From: an uncultured Lachnospiraceae bacterium
GTDB taxonomy: Bacteria; Bacillota; Clostridia; Lachnospirales; Lachnospiraceae
Direction of reading: 5' to 3'
NCBI GenBank assembly: GCA_946549155.1
Contig: CAMNQN010000031.1
Span: forward strand, 1 to 20,332
DNA: 20,332 bases
The notes beneath the pieces were generated by a model, which saw nothing but the letters and a program-made list of their open reading frames with translations, was not told the DNA's origin and did not search any database. The position numbers and the translations under genes are program-made. Every line of letters begins with the position of its first letter. Within the stretch, counting starts at the first letter, position 1. Shown piece by piece: positions 14,223 to 20,332 of the stretch.

Positions 14223-15550
14223 TCCCTTTTTAATATAAGCAGGCCGTCCTCCCCCAAAGCCAGTGTTCCGGAAGAAATCTGATTTTCATATTCTCCGTCT
14301 GCCGGAAGAAAAGCCTTGATGTATTCCTTTGTATATCCGGTGTAATAATTCCCGGAGCCTGCCCTGGTCTTTTCCTCCCAGAGCACCTGGCAGGGGTGGC
14401 CAAGCCAGCTCTCCTCGTATGCCTGTTTATGAAGCCTGTTCAGTTCAAGGAGCACATCAGCCCGCGCCGCCTTCACCGCCTCCGGAAGCTGATCCGGCAT
14501 CCGGGCGGCCCTGGTGCCCTTTCGCATGGAATATTTGAAAATATGCGTCTCGTAGAACCGCACCTTCTTTAGAAATTCCACCGTCCGGCCAAACTCCTCC
14601 TCCGTCTCGCCGGGAAAGCCCACGATCACATCCGTGGTCAGCGCCGGACGCACAAAATACTCCCGCAGTATCTGACACCGCTCCAGATACTCCTCCGTAG
14701 TGTAGCGGCGATTCATCCGTTCCAGAACGGTATCACAGCCGCTCTGCAGGGAAAGGTGGAAGTGGGGACAGACCTTCTCCATTGTGCAGGCTTCCCGGGC
14801 GAACTGCTCCGTCACGATTCCGGGCTCCAGGGAGCCTAAACGAATGCGCTCAATCCCCTCTATCTCATGGGCCCGCTTCATCAGTTCCAGCAGGCTGGTT
14901 TCCAGATCCTTCCCGTAGGAGCTAAGATGAATACCGGTAAGCACCACCTCTTTCACACCGCTTGCCGCCAGCGTGCGCAGCTCCAGCAGTATCTCCTCCA
15001 GCTCCCGGCTTCTGGCCCGGCCTCTGGCATAGGGAATGATGCAGTAGCTGCAGAACTGGTCGCAGCCGTCCTGAACCTTAATATAGGCTCTGGTGTGCTC
15101 CTCGGTCCGCTTCAGGAACAGAGACTCATATTCCTTCGTGTGGTTAATATCGATGATGGACTCCTGGGGCGAAACAGACGCGACCCGCTGCCGGTTATAC
15201 TCCTCCAGGGCCTCCAGCAGATTCTGCTTCTTATTGTTCCCCAGGAGAATATCTGCCTCCACCGCCAGCCCCGTGCGCTCCTTCGCCGTCTGAACATAAC
15301 AGCCAGCCGCCACAATGACCGCTTCCGGATTCATCTTTTTCGCCTTATGAAGCATCTGCCGGGATTTCCGGTCCGCAATATTGGTTACGGAGCAGGTGTT
15401 AATCACATACAGATCCGCTCCCGGCTCAAACGGCACGATCTCATATCCTGCCTGCTCCAAAAGCTGCTGCATGGCCTCCGTCTCGTAAGCATTTACCTTA
15501 CAGCCCAGATTATGGAGCGCCGCTTTTTTCCCATTTTTATTCATATCCAT
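14219..15550 (-). CDS. mtaB: tRNA N6-threonylcarbamoyladenosine(37) methylthiotransferase MtaB
   Basis: MtaB (YqeV) is a radical-SAM enzyme that adds a methylthio group to t6A-37 of ANN-decoding tRNAs, improving lysine codon reading. The 443-residue protein has an N-terminal MTTase domain with cluster cysteines Cys17 (LGCKVN), Cys53 (NTCSVTN) and Cys84 (AGCYVQ). The radical-SAM motif CDQFCSYC has cysteines at 163, 167 and 170, followed by IIPYARGRARSR. TDVIVGFPGETEEEF and a C-terminal TRAM-like domain complete it. MtaB is told from MiaB by the NTCSVTN and LGCKVN forms. Two close ATGs, 15550 and 15544, share the AAAGGA site; the second has better spacing. In Bacillus mtaB follows prmA-rsmE; here the desulfurase, thiI and a reversed gene lie between. 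Confidence 0.95.
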   Translation of the reverse strand: MDMNKNGKKAALHNLGCKVNAYETEAMQQLLEQAGYEIVPFEPGADLYVINTCSVTNIADRKSRQMLHKAKKMNPEAVIVAAGCYVQTAKERTGLAVEADILLGNNKKQNLLEALEEYNRQRVASVSPQESIIDINHTKEYESLFLKRTEEHTRAYIKVQDGCDQFCSYCIIPYARGRARSRELEEILLELRTLAASGVKEVVLTGIHLSSYGKDLETSLLELMKRAHEIEGIERIRLGSLEPGIVTEQFAREACTMEKVCPHFHLSLQSGCDTVLERMNRRYTTEEYLERCQILREYFVRPALTTDVIVGFPGETEEEFGRTVEFLKKVRFYETHIFKYSMRKGTRAARMPDQLPEAVKAARADVLLELNRLHKQAYEESWLGHPCQVLWEEKTRAGSGNYYTGYTKEYIKAFLPADGEYENQISSGTLALGEDGLLILKRD

Positions 15551-15601
15551 GCGTCCTTTTCATTCTTCCTTTAAAGACTTCAAATCCATTCAGCTTCTAT
15601 C

Positions 15602-15630
15602 TTGACTTTTGGAATTATTGACGTTAAGAT
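15602..15630 (+). promoter_or_regulatory. SigA promoter of the HPr-like gene
   Basis: TTGACT (15602-15607) is followed by 17 bases and TAAGAT (15625-15630). Both boxes fit the vegetative consensus well. The start of transcription would lie near 15637, about 34 bases before the ATG. The 120-base gap between this gene and the divergent mtaB must also hold the mtaB promoter, which I cannot place with confidence. Confidence 0.7.
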
Positions 15631-15670
15631 AGGCTTATGACCAAATTCTAACTTTTATGGAGGTTTCATA

Positions 15671-15901
15671 ATGAAAACAGTTCAGATTTCCTTAAATTCA
15701 ATTGATAAAGTAAAATCCTTTGTAAACGACATTTCAAAATTTAACTATGACTTCGATCTGGTATCCGGAAGGTATGTGATCGACGCGAAGTCCATCATGG
15801 GTATTTTCAGCCTGGATTTGTCCAAACCCATCGACTTAAGTATCCATGCGGAAGAGGATATCGACACGATCCTGGAAACCCTGAAGCCTTATCTGATTTA
15901 A
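15671..15901 (+). CDS. HPr-fold protein lacking the phosphocarrier histidine (Crh-like)
   Basis: This 76-residue protein resembles HPr, the phosphocarrier of the sugar phosphotransferase system. From about residue 17 it aligns (VNDISKFNYDFDLVSGRYVIDAKSIMGIFSLDLSKPIDLSIHA). The KSIMG motif, with Ser41, corresponds to regulatory Ser46 of HPr, the HPr kinase target. The N-terminal active-site segment of HPr, normally G-x-HARPA, is replaced by SIDKVKSF and is shortened by about three residues. There is no histidine there, so it cannot carry phosphate to sugar permeases. Bacillus Crh has the same pattern: active histidine lost, regulatory serine kept. A regulatory or CcpA-partner role is an inference. 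The ATG follows GGAGG at seven bases. It is the only clear plus-strand gene in the window and has its own promoter and terminators. Confidence 0.82.
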   Translation: MKTVQISLNSIDKVKSFVNDISKFNYDFDLVSGRYVIDAKSIMGIFSLDLSKPIDLSIHAEEDIDTILETLKPYLI

Positions 15902-15918
15902 AGCACTGTCGTACATGC

Positions 15919-15965
15919 GGCTGCCTGGAAATGCGGAAAACTCCGCACTCTCCGGCAGCCTTTTT
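15919..15965 (+). terminator. Intrinsic terminator of the HPr-like gene
   Basis: GGCTGCC (15919-15925) pairs with GGCAGCC (15954-15960). Inside, TGCGGA pairs with TCCGCA around AAAC. A run of five T follows at 15961-15965. It begins 17 bases after the stop codon. On the minus strand there is no T-run after the stem, so it acts for the plus-strand gene. Confidence 0.85.
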
Positions 15966-15967
15966 AT

Positions 15968-16000
15968 GTTACTGTTCCCTTCGTTTGCAGTAACTTTTTT
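15968..16000 (+). terminator. Second hairpin with T-run, between the HPr-like gene and thiI
   Basis: GTTACTG (15968-15974) pairs with CAGTAAC (15988-15994), followed by six T (15995-16000). It gives the plus-strand transcript a back-up stop. It also lies directly after the thiI stop codon on the other strand, where the hairpin could protect the thiI 3' end, although the T-run favours plus-strand termination. Confidence 0.7.
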
Positions 16001-16001
16001 C

Positions 16002-17180
16002 TTACTCCACCCGAATCACTTCCGTAGTCTCTATCGCTGTTCGCACCAGCTCGTCAATTCTTTCCTCCAGTTTTTTCTCTGACCGTTTGATGGCATTCAG
16101 ATTGGGCTTGGTCACCGGATGCTTCGCCACAAAGATCGTGCAGCAGTCCTCAAAGGGCAGGATGGAGGTCTCATAGGTACCGATCTTTTCCGCAATATCC
16201 ACAATATCCTGCTTATCGAAGCCAATCAGCGGACGGAATACCGGAATCTCGCAGACCTCATTGGTGGCAGCCAGGCTCTGCATCGTCTGGCTGGCCACCT
16301 GCCCGATACTCTCCCCGGTTACCAGGGCCAGAGACCTGGTCTCCCCCGCGAAATGTTCCGCGATCTTCATCATATACCGGCGCATGATAATGGTCAGCTC
16401 GTCATGGGGACACTTGTCGTAAATGTAAAGCTGAATGTCCGTAAAATTCACCACATGCAGGTTAATGGGGCCGGAATAACGGGCCACCAGCTTCGCCAGA
16501 TCCACCACCTTCTGCTTCGCCCTCTCGCTGGTATAAGGCGGCGCATGGAAGTAGGTGGCATCCAGGGCCACGCCCCGTTTCGCGATCATGTAACCGGCCA
16601 CCGGGCTGTCAATGCCGCCGGAAAGCAGCAGCATGGCCTTGCCGTTGGTGCCCACCGGCATTCCCCCCGGCCCCGGGATAATTTTGGAGTAAATATAAAT
16701 CTTCTCCCGGATCTCCACATGAATCATCAGTTCCGGATTATGCACATCCACCGACACTCCCGGAAACGCATCCAATACCCGTCCTCCCAGGCACCGGTTC
16801 ACCTCCATGGACTCCACCGGATAGCTCTTTCTCGCCCTTCGGGTATCGATCTTAAAGGTCTGATTCTTCATATCATAGGTGTTGGAGAGGTATTCGATCA
16901 CATCATTGCCCAGTTCCTCCAGTCCCCGGTCTTCCACCTTCATCACCGGGCAGATCCCTACGATGCCAAACACCCTCTGAAGCGCCTCCACCGTCTCCTC
17001 AAAATCATAGAAGCCCTCCACATCAATATAAATCCGGCCCTGCTCCCGGTAGACCTGAAATTCCCCCTCCACGCTGTCAAGCGCCTGGCGGATCTGATTT
17101 ACCAGCGCCGCCTCAAACAGGTGCCGGTTTTTTCCCTTGATACCGATCTCCCCGTATTTAATCAAAAATGTCTTAAACAT
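16002..17180 (-). CDS. thiI: tRNA 4-thiouridine synthetase ThiI
   Basis: ThiI adenylates uridine-8 of tRNA and inserts sulfur to give 4-thiouridine; in some bacteria it also supplies sulfur for thiamine. The 392-residue protein begins with an NFLD-like segment (LIKYGEIGIKGKNR). A THUMP domain follows at about 60-165, and then a PP-loop ATPase domain with SGGIDSP at 187-193. Its C-terminal part includes TGESIGQVASQT (288-299) and the paired cysteines FEDCCTIF (346-347). There is no rhodanese domain, as in most Firmicutes, where a dedicated cysteine desulfurase delivers sulfur directly. That gene lies just upstream, 79 bases away. The ATG at 17180 follows AGGAGGG. Confidence 0.97.
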   Translation of the reverse strand: MFKTFLIKYGEIGIKGKNRHLFEAALVNQIRQALDSVEGEFQVYREQGRIYIDVEGFYDFEETVEALQRVFGIVGICPVMKVEDRGLEELGNDVIEYLSNTYDMKNQTFKIDTRRARKSYPVESMEVNRCLGGRVLDAFPGVSVDVHNPELMIHVEIREKIYIYSKIIPGPGGMPVGTNGKAMLLLSGGIDSPVAGYMIAKRGVALDATYFHAPPYTSERAKQKVVDLAKLVARYSGPINLHVVNFTDIQLYIYDKCPHDELTIIMRRYMMKIAEHFAGETRSLALVTGESIGQVASQTMQSLAATNEVCEIPVFRPLIGFDKQDIVDIAEKIGTYETSILPFEDCCTIFVAKHPVTKPNLNAIKRSEKKLEERIDELVRTAIETTEVIRVE

Positions 17181-17259
17181 AATCCCTCCTGTGAGGCGCA
17201 GCGCATCTCTCTGCGCATACCTCTATTTATCTGCACCGCCCCTGTCTGGCACACAGGGC

Positions 17260-18417
17260 TCAATGCCTCTTATATCTTCGCAGCACCGGAAGCAGCTCCT
17301 CCAGCGCCTCCAGGCAGTAATCAATTTCCTCCATGGTGGTCTGCTCACAAAAGCTGAACCGCAGTGTCGTTTCCAGCAGCTCCTTCTCCAGATGGATTTC
17401 CTTTAGCACCGTACTCACCGGCAGCTTTTTATTAGAGGAACAGGCGGAGCCGGAGGATACGTAAATCCCCCGCTCCTCCAGCGCGTGAAGAAGCACCTCG
17501 CTGCGCACGCCCCGGAAGCTGACGCTGACGATATGGGGTGCGCTTTCCTCCCCCTCCCCGTTGTTGATCTGCGTATCCGGCAGGCGGCGAATCCCCTCCA
17601 TCATATGGGCCTTCAGCGCGTACAGATGAGCCACCTTTTCCTCATAATCCCGATAAGCTTCCCTGGCTGCCATGCCCAGTCCGGCAATGCCCGGCACATT
17701 ATCGGTACCGGAGCGCATTCCCTTTTGCTGCCCGCCTCCCAGAATCAGGGGCTTTAGCTTCGTCTTTTCCCTCACATACAAAAACCCGGTCCCCTTTGGC
17801 CCATGCAGCTTGTGACCGCTGACGGACAGCAAATCGATTCCCAGCCGTTTCGGGTAAATCCGGTACTTTCCGTAAGCCTGGATTGCATCCACATGAAACA
17901 GGATGTCACTGCGGCAGCCCTTTACCAGCCTGCCGATCTCCTCAATGGGTTCCACCGCCCCTATCTCATTATTCACATACATAACAGAGACCAGAATGGT
18001 ATCGTCACAGAGCGCCGCTTTCAGATCCTCCAGGGAAATGTGCCCCTGGCGGTCCACCGGCAGATAGGTCACCCGAAATCCCAGCTCCTCCAAAAACATC
18101 AGCGGCTGAATCACCGCCGCGTGCTCAATGGAGGTGGTAATGATATGCCTGCCCGCCCGCTGATTCGCCAGGGCGGCCCCAATCAGCGCCCAGTTGTTGG
18201 ACTCGGTGCCGCCGGAGGTGAAAAAAATCTCCTTCTCATTCACCTTCATGGTAGCTGCAATGGCCTCCCGTGCTTCCTTTAAATACCGCTCCGCCTCCAG
18301 ACCCTTGCTGTGCCGGGAGGAAGGATTACCAAAATCCTCCGTCATGGTCTTCACCATCACATCCTTCACGCAATCCAGCACCCGGGTGGTGGCAGAATTA
18401 TCCAAATATGCTTCCAT
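17260..18417 (-). CDS. Cysteine desulfurase, NifS/IscS family, likely ThiI partner
   Basis: This pyridoxal-phosphate enzyme takes sulfur from cysteine and passes it on as a persulfide. The 385-residue protein has the family start YLDNSATT and His99 in SIEHAAV. Asp177 is in FHVDAIQAYGK, the PLP-binding Lys203 is in SGHKLHGPKG, and the sulfur-carrying Cys326 is in SSGSACSS. Because it sits directly upstream of thiI, it most likely serves 4-thiouridine synthesis, like Bacillus NifZ. A general iron-sulfur role is possible but no scaffold gene is near. The ATG lies two bases after the rsmE stop codon, and its GGAGG site is inside the end of rsmE, so expression is coupled. A GC-rich hairpin after the stop (17240-17258) lacks a T-run and probably does not terminate. 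Confidence 0.95.
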   Translation of the reverse strand: MEAYLDNSATTRVLDCVKDVMVKTMTEDFGNPSSRHSKGLEAERYLKEAREAIAATMKVNEKEIFFTSGGTESNNWALIGAALANQRAGRHIITTSIEHAAVIQPLMFLEELGFRVTYLPVDRQGHISLEDLKAALCDDTILVSVMYVNNEIGAVEPIEEIGRLVKGCRSDILFHVDAIQAYGKYRIYPKRLGIDLLSVSGHKLHGPKGTGFLYVREKTKLKPLILGGGQQKGMRSGTDNVPGIAGLGMAAREAYRDYEEKVAHLYALKAHMMEGIRRLPDTQINNGEGEESAPHIVSVSFRGVRSEVLLHALEERGIYVSSGSACSSNKKLPVSTVLKEIHLEKELLETTLRFSFCEQTTMEEIDYCLEALEELLPVLRRYKRH

Positions 18418-18419
18418 TC

Positions 18420-19160
18420 TTATTCCTCCAAGCGAAACATCAATGCGGCCAGCAGCGCCAGCCCAGCCGTCTCCGTGCGCAGGATCCGCCGTCCCAGTGT
18501 AACCGGAGAGAATCCCGCTTCCCTGGCCTGCCCCACCTCAGACTCCTCGAATCCGCCCTCCGGGCCGATAAAGATTCCCACCGACTGTCCCGGCAAAATA
18601 CCGTCCACAATCCTTCTGGTCTGCTCCATATCCTGTGCAAGCTCATAGGGGATCAGCTTCACATCCAGTTTTGCTCCGTACTCCAGCGCTTCCCGAAAGC
18701 TCATCACTCCCGTGACCTCAGGAATCCGCATCCGTTTCGACTGCTTCGCCGCACTCTCGCAGATGGCGTTCCAGCGTTTCCGCTTGCTCTCTTCCTTCTT
18801 CTCATCCAGCTTCACCACCGCCCGCTTCGTGCTCACCGGAATAATCTCATAAACCCCCAGCTCCACCGCCTTCTGGATAATCAGCTCCATCTTATCTCCC
18901 TTCGGCAGGCCCTGAAATAAATACAAGCGGGAGGAAAGTTCTGTTCCCTGCTCCTCAATCCGGAGAATCCGTGCAGTCACATATTCATTCGTAATCTCTG
19001 TAATCTCACAATAATAATCCCGGTTATCCTCTCCGGTACAAAGCCGCAGCGGCTCTCCCGGACGCATCCGCAGCACATTCCGGATATGATTCACATCCGA
19101 ACCGTCGATTCTGATTTCCTGTTCTCCGATCTGCTCCGGCGCCACAAAAAAATGATACAT
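18420..19160 (-). CDS. rsmE: 16S rRNA (uracil(1498)-N3)-methyltransferase RsmE
   Basis: RsmE methylates U1498 of 16S rRNA near the decoding site. The 246-residue protein has an N-terminal PUA-like domain (HHIRNVLR-type motif as VNHIRNVLRMRPGE at 23-36). The C-terminal SPOUT knot domain carries QGLPKGDKMELIIQKAVELGV (83-103), the SAM-binding IGPEGGFEESE (198-208) and LGRRILRTETA (222-232). The length is normal. It starts one base after the prmA stop codon and is followed two bases later by the desulfurase start codon. The order prmA-rsmE is conserved across Firmicutes. Confidence 0.97.
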   Translation of the reverse strand: MYHFFVAPEQIGEQEIRIDGSDVNHIRNVLRMRPGEPLRLCTGEDNRDYYCEITEITNEYVTARILRIEEQGTELSSRLYLFQGLPKGDKMELIIQKAVELGVYEIIPVSTKRAVVKLDEKKEESKRKRWNAICESAAKQSKRMRIPEVTGVMSFREALEYGAKLDVKLIPYELAQDMEQTRRIVDGILPGQSVGIFIGPEGGFEESEVGQAREAGFSPVTLGRRILRTETAGLALLAALMFRLEE

Positions 19161-19161
19161 C

Positions 19162-20115
19162 TTAAACCTTTCTGGCGGTCACAGACACCCATTCTCCCTG
19201 GTGGGTCACCTCCACCACTTCCAGGCCTGCCGCCTTCACCGCATCCACCACGGTCTGTTCCTTCTCATCAATAATGCCGGAGGTAATATAGATACCGCCC
19301 TTCTTCATCTGATGGACAATCACCGGAGTCAAAGGCACCAGCACATCCGCCAGAATGTTGGCCGCTACAATATCGTATTTCTCATAGCCCACCGCATCCT
19401 GCACCTGCTCGTCATCAATGATATTTCCGATCATAATCTCCATCGCATCCGCCGGAATCTCATTCACTTCCAGATTTTCCTTCGCGGCACTGATGGCACA
19501 GGGATCCAGATCGGTGCCCACCGCGTGCTTCGCTCCCAGCTTTAAGGCCACAATAGAGAGAATACCGCTTCCCGTACCCACATCCAGCAGCTGGGTCCCG
19601 CTGGTCACATATTTTTTCAGTTGGCGCATGCACAGCTGGGTCGTCTCGTGCATACCAGTGCCAAAGGCCGTACCCGGATCAATGTGAATCACCATCTTAT
19701 CCTTATCCTCCGGCTTCATCTCCTCCCAGGAGGGAATGATGAGGATATCATCCACGTAGAACTGATGGAAAAACTCCTTCCAATTATTGATCCAGTCCTT
19801 ATCCTCCGTCTGGGACTCCTCGATGGTACACTCCCCGATGTCCATAAAGTTTTTCAGATCTTCCAATTCCTCCCGCACCCGGGCCAGAATCGCCTCCTTA
19901 TCCGCATCCTCCTCCAGATAAAAATTCAGATAAGCAATGCCGTCATCCTCCGGCCCATCCGGCAGGATATCCACAAACATCTGCTGCTTGTCCTCCTCCG
20001 TCAGGGGTACCTTATCCTCAATCTCCGCCCCTTCCACGCCGGCCTCCGCCAGAGTGGCAATCACAATGTCCTCCACCGAGGACAACGTTTTTAACCGAAA
20101 TTTATTCCAACGCAT
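19162..20115 (-). CDS. prmA: Ribosomal protein L11 methyltransferase PrmA
   Basis: PrmA trimethylates lysines and the N-terminus of ribosomal protein L11. The 317-residue protein has an N-terminal substrate-recognition domain (about 1-110), a linker with DWINNWKEFF, and then the Rossmann methyltransferase domain. Motifs are HIDPGTAFGTGMHETT (144-159), the SAM loop LDVGTGSGILSI (177-188), GTDLDPCAI (200-208) and NILAD (253-257), the family's catalytic-loop signature. An in-frame ATG at 20145 exists. The ATG at 20115 has AAAGGA seven bases upstream and gives MRWNKFRLKT like relatives, so it was chosen. It is first in prmA-rsmE-desulfurase-thiI. Confidence 0.97.
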   Translation of the reverse strand: MRWNKFRLKTLSSVEDIVIATLAEAGVEGAEIEDKVPLTEEDKQQMFVDILPDGPEDDGIAYLNFYLEEDADKEAILARVREELEDLKNFMDIGECTIEESQTEDKDWINNWKEFFHQFYVDDILIIPSWEEMKPEDKDKMVIHIDPGTAFGTGMHETTQLCMRQLKKYVTSGTQLLDVGTGSGILSIVALKLGAKHAVGTDLDPCAISAAKENLEVNEIPADAMEIMIGNIIDDEQVQDAVGYEKYDIVAANILADVLVPLTPVIVHQMKKGGIYITSGIIDEKEQTVVDAVKAAGLEVVEVTHQGEWVSVTARKV

Positions 20116-20215
20116 CCGTCTTTCCTTTCCATTACACGCTTGCATTTGACCAGGAAACCGCCCTGCCCCGGGGCATGGCCTTCCCTTGTGTCAATCCAAC
20201 TCACAATTATGTCCT

Positions 20216-20244
20216 ATTTTAGTATAAATGCCGGAGAATTTCAA
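20216..20244 (-). promoter_or_regulatory. SigA promoter of the prmA operon
   Basis: On the minus strand TTGAAA (20239-20244) is followed by exactly 17 bases and TAAAAT (20216-20221). Transcription would start near 20209, leaving a leader of about 95 bases before prmA. The leader has a short GC-rich palindrome (GCCCCGGGGC at 20165-20174), with no known regulatory motif recognised. Confidence 0.75.
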
Positions 20245-20272
20245 CCATGAACCGCAGGCTTTTCGTGTTTTA

Positions 20273-20332
20273 TTAACTACCCGGACGCAGGATGAGGCGG
20301 GACGGCAGGGCCACATACCTCTGGAAAATAGC
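20273..20332 (-). CDS. Possible C-terminal end of an upstream gene, cut by window edge
   Basis: On the minus strand the last 60 bases form an open frame ending in TAA at 20273-20275, reading AIFQRYVALPSRLILRPGS. It would end just before the prmA promoter, as expected for a preceding gene. The piece is too short to recognise, and an open frame of 19 codons can be chance. Confidence 0.2.
   Translation of the reverse strand, partial: AIFQRYVALPSRLILRPGS

Noticed and set aside
17240..17258. CCCTGT/ACAGGG hairpin after the cysteine desulfurase as a terminator
   Set aside because: There is no T-run on the minus strand, and thiI directly downstream has no separate promoter that I can see.

Overview
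The window reads as a stretch of chromosomal core genome from a spore-forming, Gram-positive Clostridia bacterium, most likely a Lachnospiraceae member. The reasons are the CIRCE-controlled groESL, codY, a SigK-like sporulation sigma factor, the ireB-ruvX-DUF1292 string, RNase J, and the dprA-topA-codY and prmA-rsmE orders known from Bacillus and Clostridium. The genus is an inference. Nearly every gene lies on the minus strand; the one clear exception is a small HPr-like gene. No prophage, insertion sequence, CRISPR array, rRNA or tRNA gene was seen.

Layout, following minus-strand transcription from high to low coordinates. (1) 20115-16002: prmA, rsmE, a NifS-type cysteine desulfurase and thiI, behind one good promoter. 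This is a ribosome and tRNA modification group in which the desulfurase can feed sulfur to ThiI. (2) 15602-16000, plus strand: a self-contained cassette of promoter, HPr-fold protein lacking the phosphocarrier histidine but keeping the regulatory serine motif (Crh-like), and two terminators. (3) 15550-14219: mtaB, a tRNA methylthiotransferase. (4) 14199-7353: ireB, ruvX, DUF1292 protein, RNase J, YlbF-family protein, trmR, trhP, a SigK-like sigma factor and a 4'-phosphopantetheinyl transferase. TrhP and TrmR are the two enzymes of tRNA 5-methoxyuridine synthesis. (5) 7303-2346: comM-like ATPase, dprA and topA, a DNA-processing group. (6) 2335-1454: codY, with its own promoter and a CodY-like operator in it. 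(7) 946-1: groES and the first 163 codons of groEL, behind a promoter and a CIRCE operator.

The most unusual object lies between codY and groES, at 1091-1441. It is a 351-base nested palindrome that contains no ordinary gene. Its outer arms (about 50 bp) and inner arms (34 bp plus 15 bp) are almost perfectly complementary, and a third hairpin sits between them, so the whole stretch can fold into one three-way junction. Three of four stem mismatches become G-U pairs in minus-strand RNA. The tip of the long arm carries a Shine-Dalgarno sequence followed by an 11-codon reading frame. It may be a non-autonomous mobile repeat or a structured RNA; I do not recognise its family.
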